Shown: in pieces, positions 21,417 to 26,839 of the stretch
How positions within the stretch are numbered: position 1 is the first letter of the stretch
Layout: the number at the start of each line of letters is the position of its first letter
Source: Bacteroidota bacterium
GTDB taxonomy: Bacteria > Bacteroidota > Ignavibacteria > SZUA-365
Assembly (NCBI GenBank): GCA_023432805.1
Contig: JAEYUG010000118.1
Location: 1-26,839 of the forward strand
Reading direction: 5' to 3'
DNA length: 26,839 nucleotides
Program-made: the position numbers and the translations under genes
The notes under the pieces: generated by a model
Seen by the model: the letters and a program-made list of their open reading frames with translations, nothing else
The model's database searches: none
Told to the model about the DNA's origin: nothing

Positions 21417-23477
21417 ATGAAACCTCGACGACCCGCCGCGCATCATACAGGGACACTTGCACGCACCACCATCGCCCCACACTCCCACATACGACGCTCA
21501 CGTCCCCTGCGCCTCGCGCTCGCCGGCGGCGCCCTCGCTGCCATTGCCCTCGTGATCTTCGCGTATGTTGAATTGCGCGCCAGCCGTGAGGATCTGCTCA
21601 TCTCCGTCCGACACGAGGCCGAGACACTGATCGACGCCCTCAATCGCGGCAGCGAGAACGCAATCACCGCAACCGGTGAACTCGAACGCATGCTCGAAGA
21701 CCGGCTGGATGCCGCCGCACTGCTCGTCGCACATCTCGAGGAGCATGCGCGCATCAGCAACGGCACGCTGGCAGGCCTCGCCCGCGAGCTCGATCTCGGG
21801 TACCTTGCCGTGCTCGACGCAGACGACCATGTGCTCGCCGCCAGCGATACCACGGTCAACCCCATGCGGGATGAACAGCTCTTCTACCTCCTCGACACAC
21901 CGCGACGCATGCACGCCGGACGCATCCTCGCCGGCGTGGCAGCACGTGACATGCTGGCCTTCCGACGCGCTGTCGGTGTGGGACGCCTGCTGCAGGATTT
22001 CGGTGACAATCCCGAAATCGCATGGGCGGCCCTGCAGGACGACGACGGCATCATTGCCGCCAGCCGGGGAGTCAGAAGCCTGTCGGCCATCGCAGACGAT
22101 CCCTTCCTTGCGCACGCCTTCCTCGAACGCAGGGCGCATGCCCGTCTGATCGACACCGCACAGGCACCCGTGCTCGAAGTCGTACGCGCCCTCGACCGCA
22201 CCGACGGTGCGCGCATCCTGACCCGCGTCGCGCTCCGTCTCGACAACGTACGCCGCATCCAGCAGCGCGGTGTCACACGCGTGGCCATACTCGCCGCCGC
22301 GCTCCTTACCGGCATCCTCGCCATCATCGCGTTCGTCACGATGCGCGCGCGTTTCTCCACCCTCCGCGAAACCCACGTGCGCGTGCAGGGCACCACCGAC
22401 CTCGTGCTCGACAACATGGCCGACGCCGTCGTGGCAGTGGATGCGTCGGGTGCGATTACCGTCTTCAACACAGCAGCCGCACGTCTCTTCGCGCGCACCC
22501 CCGACGAGGTGCTCGGTGGCGACTGCCGTGCACTGTGTCCCGGCGACCCGCTCCGCCTCCTGCACTCCCTCGCCCACGGCAGCGCCATCGCCTACGAGGA
22601 GCGCGAACTCGCCGTGGAACCCGGCGTGACGCGCATCCTCGGCGTGAGCACGTCCATCATCCATCGCGACGGCGCGGTGGATCTGGTGATCGCGCTGGCG
22701 CGGGATCTGACCGAGGAACGCCGCATCCGCGCGCATCTCGAACAGCGCGACCGACTCACCGCCATGGGAAGCCTCGCAGGCGGCGTCGCCCATGAAATCC
22801 GCAATCCCCTCAACGCCATCAGCATGATCGTGCAACGCTTCCGACGGGAGTTCACGCCGACACGGGACGTCGCCGAATACGAGCACCTCGCAGAGACGAT
22901 GCGCAGCGAGGTGCAGCGCGTGAATTCCATCATCACCCAGTTCCTCTCTTTTGCGCGTCCCCCACGTCCCGTGCGCGTGCGCGCGGATCTCGTGCGCGTG
23001 GTTGCGCATTCGCTCGACATCGTGCGCAGCGAGGCCGCTGCCCGGGGCGTGAGGCTGCGCCACCACGCGCCCGACGGGGAACTGCCCGTCGAAGTCGATA
23101 CGCACAGGGTGACGCAGGCACTGCTCAATCTGTATCGCAACGCGTTCGAGGCGATGGAGGGTGGCGGCACCTTGTCGGTCGAGGTCAGCGCGCCGGCGCG
23201 GATCGTGGTCGGCGATACGGGACCGGGCATCGCGCCTGAGCTGCGTGCGCGGATCTTCAACCTGTACTACACGACGAAACCGTCGGGCACGGGGATCGGA
23301 CTCTCGATCGTGCATCAGATCATCACCGAACACGAGGGAGACCTCCGCGTCGAAGACGGGGTGCCTTCGAAGAGCGATGGTCCTGCCGACGGACCCTCCG
23401 CCGATGCACCCGGTGCAGGCGGCACCGGTGCCCGCTTCGTCATCACCCTTCCACCCGCCGCGAACCCGCAACCATGA
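21417..23477 (+). CDS. Membrane sensor histidine kinase (AtoS/ZraS-like)
   Basis: 686 aa. Membrane segments at about 31-53 and 287-309 enclose an extracytoplasmic sensor of about 230 residues that I do not recognise. A PAS domain follows (about 326-430). The kinase core has the phospho-acceptor His459 in AGGVAHEIRNPLNA, an N-box around Asn575 (NLYRNAFEAM), G1 DTGPGI (600-605) and G2 GTGIGL (624-629). A low-complexity Gly/Ala/Pro/Asp insert (about 649-671) interrupts the end of the ATP-binding domain. The ATG at 21417 has no Shine-Dalgarno and follows repeat copy D. Its stop overlaps the next start as ATGA, so it is coupled to the NtrC-type regulator, its presumed partner. Signal unknown. Confidence 0.93.
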   Translation: MKPRRPAAHHTGTLARTTIAPHSHIRRSRPLRLALAGGALAAIALVIFAYVELRASREDLLISVRHEAETLIDALNRGSENAITATGELERMLEDRLDAAALLVAHLEEHARISNGTLAGLARELDLGYLAVLDADDHVLAASDTTVNPMRDEQLFYLLDTPRRMHAGRILAGVAARDMLAFRRAVGVGRLLQDFGDNPEIAWAALQDDDGIIAASRGVRSLSAIADDPFLAHAFLERRAHARLIDTAQAPVLEVVRALDRTDGARILTRVALRLDNVRRIQQRGVTRVAILAAALLTGILAIIAFVTMRARFSTLRETHVRVQGTTDLVLDNMADAVVAVDASGAITVFNTAAARLFARTPDEVLGGDCRALCPGDPLRLLHSLAHGSAIAYEERELAVEPGVTRILGVSTSIIHRDGAVDLVIALARDLTEERRIRAHLEQRDRLTAMGSLAGGVAHEIRNPLNAISMIVQRFRREFTPTRDVAEYEHLAETMRSEVQRVNSIITQFLSFARPPRPVRVRADLVRVVAHSLDIVRSEAAARGVRLRHHAPDGELPVEVDTHRVTQALLNLYRNAFEAMEGGGTLSVEVSAPARIVVGDTGPGIAPELRARIFNLYYTTKPSGTGIGLSIVHQIITEHEGDLRVEDGVPSKSDGPADGPSADAPGAGGTGARFVITLPPAANPQP

Positions 23478-24883
23478 CCACACACGACCGTTTTTCGATC
23501 CTCCTCGTCGACGACGAGGCCGCCCAGCGTGAATCGCTGGCGGGATTCCTGCGCAAGCAGCAGTACGATGTGCGCACGGCCGCATCGGGCACGGAAGCGC
23601 TCGCGCACTTCGACGAGACACGCCGCGGCGGGGGGACTTCCGACGCATCGTCGCATGTCGATCTCGTGCTGACGGATCTGCGCATGCCTGATCTGGGTGG
23701 GGATGACATCCTCCGCGCCGTGCGCGAACGGAATCCTGCAATCCCCGTGGTTGTGATGACCGCCTTCGCCTCGATCGAGAGCGCCGTAGGACTCATGAAA
23801 CTCGGGGCCTTCGACTACGTGCAGAAGCCGATCGATCTCGACGAGCTCGTACTGGTGATCGAACGGGCGCGCGAGCGCTCGCAGCTCATCAGCGAGAATG
23901 CCGCGCTGCGTGAGAGGCTGGCTGCGCGCACGAGCGTCGATTTCATCATCTCGCAGAGTGACGAGATGGAGGAGGTGCTCAATACGGCGGCCCGGGTGGC
24001 GCCGAGCCGCGCACCCGTGCTCGTGCGGGGGGAAAGCGGCACGGGCAAGGAACTGGTCGCGCGTGCAATCCATCAGGCCAGCGCGCGCCGTGATGCGCCC
24101 TTCATCGTCGTCAACTGCGCAGCACTGCCCGAGGCGCTGTTCGAGAGTGAACTCTTCGGGCATGAAAAGGGCGCGTTCACGGGTGCGGACAAGCGGCGCA
24201 TCGGGCGCTTCGAACTGGCGCACGGCGGCACGCTCTTCATCGATGAAGTCGGCGACATCCCGCTCTCTGCACAGGTGAAGCTGCTGCGGGCCGTGCAGTT
24301 CGGAGCGATCGAACGTGTGGGCGGTGAGGAGACCCTCGCCCTTGACGTGCGCATCGTGGCCGCAACCAATCGCGATCTCGAAACGATGATGCGTGACGGC
24401 AGCTTCCGCGAGGACCTCTACTACCGCCTCAATGTCGTCGGGATCCACATTCCCGCGCTGCGCACGCGGCGCAGCGACATCCCCCCGCTGGTCGACGCCT
24501 TTCTTGCGCGTTTTGCGGCCGAGAGCGGCCGGCCCGCCCCGCGCATGTCGCGCGAGGCGATGGATGCGCTCATGCGCCATGACTGGCCAGGCAACGTGCG
24601 CGAACTCGAGAACGTGATGCAACGTGCCGTCGTGCTCGCACGCGGCGACATGATCACGACGCGCGACCTCCCGCCCGCCGTGCTTACCGAGCGCGTGGAA
24701 TCCCTCGAACACACCGGCGCCATTTCGACCGAACCCGGCGATCTGAACGACCGCGTCGCACGGCTCGAACGTGCGATGATCGATGCGGCGCTCGGCCGCA
24801 GCGGCGGCAACCAGAGCCGTGCCGCTGAACTGCTGCACATTTCCGAGCGGACACTCCGCTACAAGCTGTCCAAGACCGCGTGA
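23474..24883 (+). CDS. NtrC-family sigma-54 response regulator
   Basis: 469 aa. Receiver domain 1-125 with acidic DDE (13-15), phospho-acceptor Asp68 (LVLTDLRMP), Thr96 and Lys118. A charged loop at about 50-60 lengthens the receiver. AAA+ domain: Walker A GESGTGKE (186-193), GAFTGA (233-238), Walker B LFIDEVGD (254-261), WPGNVREL (371-378). Fis-type helix-turn-helix at about 446-466. All residues needed for sigma-54 activation are present. The kinase next door is the likely donor. A perfect palindrome and a -24 element just downstream point to the small secreted-protein genes as targets, in the way ZraR controls zraP in enterobacteria; this is inference. Confidence 0.95.
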   Translation: MTTHDRFSILLVDDEAAQRESLAGFLRKQQYDVRTAASGTEALAHFDETRRGGGTSDASSHVDLVLTDLRMPDLGGDDILRAVRERNPAIPVVVMTAFASIESAVGLMKLGAFDYVQKPIDLDELVLVIERARERSQLISENAALRERLAARTSVDFIISQSDEMEEVLNTAARVAPSRAPVLVRGESGTGKELVARAIHQASARRDAPFIVVNCAALPEALFESELFGHEKGAFTGADKRRIGRFELAHGGTLFIDEVGDIPLSAQVKLLRAVQFGAIERVGGEETLALDVRIVAATNRDLETMMRDGSFREDLYYRLNVVGIHIPALRTRRSDIPPLVDAFLARFAAESGRPAPRMSREAMDALMRHDWPGNVRELENVMQRAVVLARGDMITTRDLPPAVLTERVESLEHTGAISTEPGDLNDRVARLERAMIDAALGRSGGNQSRAAELLHISERTLRYKLSKTA

Positions 24884-24974
24884 GACATGCCGATCAGGAA
24901 GATCCGGCTGCGCCGGGGATGCAGCACAACGCGCCGGAGCATGCGGACGCGGTTCGACAAATTCCGCCGCAGCT

Positions 24975-24990
24975 TCGACAAGATTGTCGA
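24975..24990. promoter_or_regulatory. Palindrome TCGACAA-GA-TTGTCGA, candidate activator site
   Basis: Perfect 7-bp arms with a 2-base spacer. A second left half-site TCGACAA lies exactly 21 bp upstream (24954-24960), two helical turns. The centre is about 86 bp before the transcription start implied by the -24 element at 25041, the normal distance for an NtrC-type enhancer. Confidence 0.55.
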
Positions 24991-25040
24991 CTACAGCCGA
25001 CCATCCGATCGGAATCTCCCTTTTCTGCTCTGCTTATGAG

Positions 25041-25057
25041 TTGGCACGCCTTGTGAA
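25041..25057 (+). promoter_or_regulatory. Possible sigma-54 promoter for the small secreted-protein genes
   Basis: TTGGCACG (25041-25048) matches the -24 box 8 of 8. After a 4-base spacer, GTGAA stands where TTGCW is expected (3 of 5, with the GC reduced to GA). A weak -12 box is the main doubt; context (NtrC-type regulator upstream, palindrome at the right distance) supports it. Confidence 0.4.
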
Positions 25058-25123
25058 GGAGAGTCTGGTGAAAGGCCTTCAACACCCTCACGATCCAGAC
25101 ACCATCCCTTCACGGAACACACC

Positions 25124-25453
25124 ATGAAAACGACACTCTCCCTCGCAGCCGCAGCACTCCTGTTCGTCGGACTCACCATTTCGCAGCCGGCCATGAGCCA
25201 GGACAAGGGCGGCAAGAGCACGCAGACCGGCAACCGCAATCAGGGCAAGGTTCGCCCGAACTTCGTCGACGCCAACGGCGACGGCATCTGCGACAACAAC
25301 GGCACAGGCACCTGCACCGGCTCCGGAAAGGGAACAGGCACGGGCACCGGCACGCGTCAGCGTCTGCGTGACGGTTCCTGCGGCACAGGTACCGGCACAC
25401 CGGCCACTGGCACGACCACCGGATCGCAGCAGCGCCGCCGCAGCGCCAAGTAA
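25124..25453 (+). CDS. Small secreted protein with DxNGDGxxD loop
   Basis: 109 aa. Signal peptide about 1-25 (MKTTLS, hydrophobic core, AMS-Q cleavage), so periplasmic or extracellular. The mature part has a calcium-loop-like DANGDGICD (49-57) preceded by NFV, three cysteines (56, 64, 86), a Gly/Thr-rich linker (GTGTCTGSGKGTGTGTGT), then LRDGSCGTG and a basic tail. The loop resembles EF-hand, dockerin or thrombospondin type 3 loops, but only one copy is present and there is no named family I can assign. The gene follows a sigma-54 two-component pair and a candidate -24 promoter. Metal binding and envelope-stress roles are guesses from motif and context. Confidence 0.8.
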   Translation: MKTTLSLAAAALLFVGLTISQPAMSQDKGGKSTQTGNRNQGKVRPNFVDANGDGICDNNGTGTCTGSGKGTGTGTGTRQRLRDGSCGTGTGTPATGTTTGSQQRRRSAK

Positions 25454-25464
25454 GGAATCCACCG

Positions 25465-25487
25465 GGGGCGGTCTCCGTGACCGCCCC
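25465..25487 (+). terminator. Hairpin between the two small secreted-protein genes
   Basis: GGGGCGGTC (25465-25473), loop TCCGT, GACCGCCCC (25479-25487): a perfect 9-bp stem 11 bases after the stop. No T-run, so it may be a weak terminator or an mRNA-stability hairpin. It overlaps the first unit of a tandem repeat. Confidence 0.5.
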
Positions 25488-25535
25488 GGTCCTTCGTGAC
25501 CGCCCCGGTCCTTCGTGACCGCCCCGGTTCTTCAG
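25479..25535 (+). repeat. 19-bp tandem repeat, three units
   Basis: GACCGCCCCGGTCCTTCGT at 25479-25497 and 25498-25516, then a third unit (25517-25535) differing near its end. The left arm of the hairpin at 25465 could pair with any of the three GACCGCCCC units, giving alternative hairpins. Confidence 0.75.
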
Positions 25536-25562
25536 ATCACACGTCCTTCACTCGCATCTGCC

Positions 25563-26012
25563 ATGACAACCGCCCTTCCCCTCCGCAGCCTCGCCCTCCG
25601 CACCGCACGCCTCGCGTCCGCGGTCTTCTTCGTTCTTGCCCTGTCCACCTCCGCATACGCGCAGCAGCAGGAAAAGAGTGGTGATGCGGCGAAGGGCACC
25701 GCCGAACAGCCGGCACGCGCGACGGGAGTCCCGGAAAAAAGCGGTGACGCGGCAAAGGGTACCGTCGAGCAGCCGGCACGCGCGACGGGACAGGAGAAGG
25801 ACGGCGACACCCCGCAGAGTATACCGCGCAGGCGCCGCGGATTCGTGGATGCGAACGGCGACGGCATCAACGATCGCAGTCGCCGCGCGATCCGCCAGCA
25901 GCGCGGCAACGACACCTTCATCGACAGCGACGGCGACGGCATCAACGACACGCGCACCAGCGGCCTCGGCACGGGGATGCGCAGTGGCACCGGCCGGCGG
26001 CGCGGACGCTGA
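25563..26012 (+). CDS. Small secreted protein with two DxDGDGxxD loops
   Basis: 149 aa. Signal peptide about 1-33 (two Arg, hydrophobic segment, cleavage after AYA). Then two near-identical 20-21 residue repeats starting EKSGDAAKGT and ending EQPARATG (about 37-77), with the start of a third (EKDGD). Calcium-loop-like motifs are DANGDGIND (96-104), preceded by GFV as in the upstream gene's NFV, and DSDGDGIND (121-129). The tail is Gly/Arg-rich. The ATG at 25563 directly precedes the signal peptide; an in-frame start at 25515 lies inside the tandem repeat. It is clearly related in design to the gene at 25124, from which it differs by lacking cysteines. Function unknown. Confidence 0.78.
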   Translation: MTTALPLRSLALRTARLASAVFFVLALSTSAYAQQQEKSGDAAKGTAEQPARATGVPEKSGDAAKGTVEQPARATGQEKDGDTPQSIPRRRRGFVDANGDGINDRSRRAIRQQRGNDTFIDSDGDGINDTRTSGLGTGMRSGTGRRRGR

Positions 26013-26027
26013 CACAGACAGAAGACC

Positions 26028-26839
26028 ATGCGCACTTTCCTTCGTCCATACATCCTGGTGCTGTTTCTCATTGCGCCGGCCCTGCTCACACCGCGGCTTC
26101 ACGCGCAATGGCTCGGGACCCTCGCCTTCGATCAGGGATACAACAGCAATGCGTTCGGACTCGCCACGGGCGGCGAGGCCGCGCTGTCGGCGCTGACCAT
26201 CGCCTATGGATACTTCCCCGAAGCGGCCTCGTGGTCCACTGACTATTCGGGCATGATCGCCCTCATCCCGCAATACCCCGATCAGCAGTACATGATGCAC
26301 GCACTGTCGTTCGACTGGGAATCCCCATCCGATTCGTCGCGCGACTGGCTGCTCTCGACCGGCGCGATGCTGTCGGGACGCTTCGGCCGCGAGACCTGGA
26401 CCCTCTACGACTTCTGGCAGGGCACCGCACAGGGCACCTGGAAGTACGCCGCGAGAGAGAACCTGACCCTGCGAGCCGATCTGCGCGGCCGCCTGCGCGC
26501 CTATCCGAATCTTCGCACGCTCACCTACGGCGAGTACACACCGAGCGCGGGCGCATCACTCATGCTTGAATCACGCACGAGCTTCCATGCCGACATCTTC
26601 GCCGGACAAAAGCACTTCCTCTCCTCAGGCAGTCAGCACAGCACCCTCGCTGGCATGTCGTTCACATCCGGCTCCGGTGCGACCCTGCGCATCACCAATG
26701 AGGGGATGGTGGAGACCGCAGGGTCGGCGAACGCCGGCACCTCGGTCGAGGGCGGAGGTCCCGGCGAAGGCGGCGGGGGCAACGGCAATGGCGGGGGAAG
26801 TGGCACGGGTGGCAGCGGCTCGGGTGGCAGCGGCTCGGG
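26028..26839 (+). CDS. Secreted or outer-membrane protein (3' end missing)
   Basis: An ATG 15 bases after the previous stop opens a frame that stays open to the window end (270 codons visible). Signal peptide about 1-27 (MRTFLRPY, hydrophobic core, LHA-Q cleavage). The mature part has alternating polar/aromatic stretches such as WSTDYSGMIALIP, LSTGAMLSGRFGRETWTLYD and ENLTLRADLRGRLRAYP, consistent with amphipathic beta strands of an outer-membrane barrel. The visible end turns into a Gly/Ser-rich run (GGGGNGNGGGSGTGGSGSGG). I cannot name a family. Its tight spacing suggests co-transcription with the two small secreted-protein genes. Confidence 0.75.
   Translation, partial: MRTFLRPYILVLFLIAPALLTPRLHAQWLGTLAFDQGYNSNAFGLATGGEAALSALTIAYGYFPEAASWSTDYSGMIALIPQYPDQQYMMHALSFDWESPSDSSRDWLLSTGAMLSGRFGRETWTLYDFWQGTAQGTWKYAARENLTLRADLRGRLRAYPNLRTLTYGEYTPSAGASLMLESRTSFHADIFAGQKHFLSSGSQHSTLAGMSFTSGSGATLRITNEGMVETAGSANAGTSVEGGGPGEGGGGNGNGGGSGTGGSGSGGSGS

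Larger units (their letters stand above)
24884..25123 (+). other. Regulatory spacer before the small secreted-protein genes
   Basis: 240 bases without a recognisable gene. It holds the half-site TCGACAA (24954-24960), the palindrome at 24975-24990 and the -24-type element at 25041. No terminator hairpin after the regulator gene is evident. Confidence 0.5.

Noticed and set aside
21498..23741. 747-codon open frame on the minus strand across the histidine kinase
   Set aside because: Antisense shadow; it crosses the kinase/regulator junction and shows no recognisable domain.

Overview
The window looks like a piece of a GC-rich chromosome from the Bacteroidota/Chlorobi side of the tree, most likely an Ignavibacteria- or Kapabacteria-like lineage. 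The evidence is three large secreted proteins with C-terminal type IX secretion (T9SS) sorting domains (two with the NPFNP motif typical of that group), promoters resembling the Bacteroidota -33/-7 type (TTG ... TAnnTTTG), and the ribosomal order rplM-rpsI-rpsB-tsf-pyrH-frr. The exact lineage is inference. No tRNA, rRNA, transposase, integrase or CRISPR array was seen.

Layout: (1) 2-2431, the 3' part of a T9SS cargo protein. (2) 2470-7024, a minus-strand four-gene run read from high to low coordinates: SufS/CsdA-like class V aminotransferase, glycogen synthase, TerC-family membrane protein, 3-mercaptopyruvate sulfurtransferase. (3) 7394-11620, a plus-strand translation block: L13, S9, S2, EF-Ts, UMP kinase, ribosome recycling factor, with clear hairpins after rpsI, tsf and frr. 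(4) 11750-15475, a very large minus-strand secreted protein (Gly-rich region, choice-of-anchor-D domains, sorting domain). (5) 15510-18429, a GAF/AAA+/Fis sigma-54 activator divergent from a mycobacterial-type ahpC-ahpD pair. The intergenic region holds three 16-bp palindromes and a good -24/-12 promoter. (6) 18588-21320, a secreted protein with seven carboxypeptidase-regulatory-like repeats and a sorting domain. (7) 21417-24883, an overlapping histidine kinase/NtrC-type regulator pair. (8) 25124-26839, two small secreted proteins with DxNGDGxxD/DxDGDGxxD calcium-loop-like motifs, then a secreted, possibly outer-membrane protein that runs off the window. They are preceded by a perfect -24 element and a 16-bp palindrome suited to NtrC-type control.

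The most interesting structure outside the genes is a dispersed hairpin element, with core GACGGACG-CCCT-CGTCCGTC. It occurs four times, plus one half copy, always in the same orientation: between genes, just before a start codon, and once inside a gene end, where it appears to have supplied a C-terminal tail. The two best candidates for undescribed biology are the self-contained sigma-54/GAF circuit over ahpCD and the sigma-54 two-component module next to small metal-loop secreted proteins.
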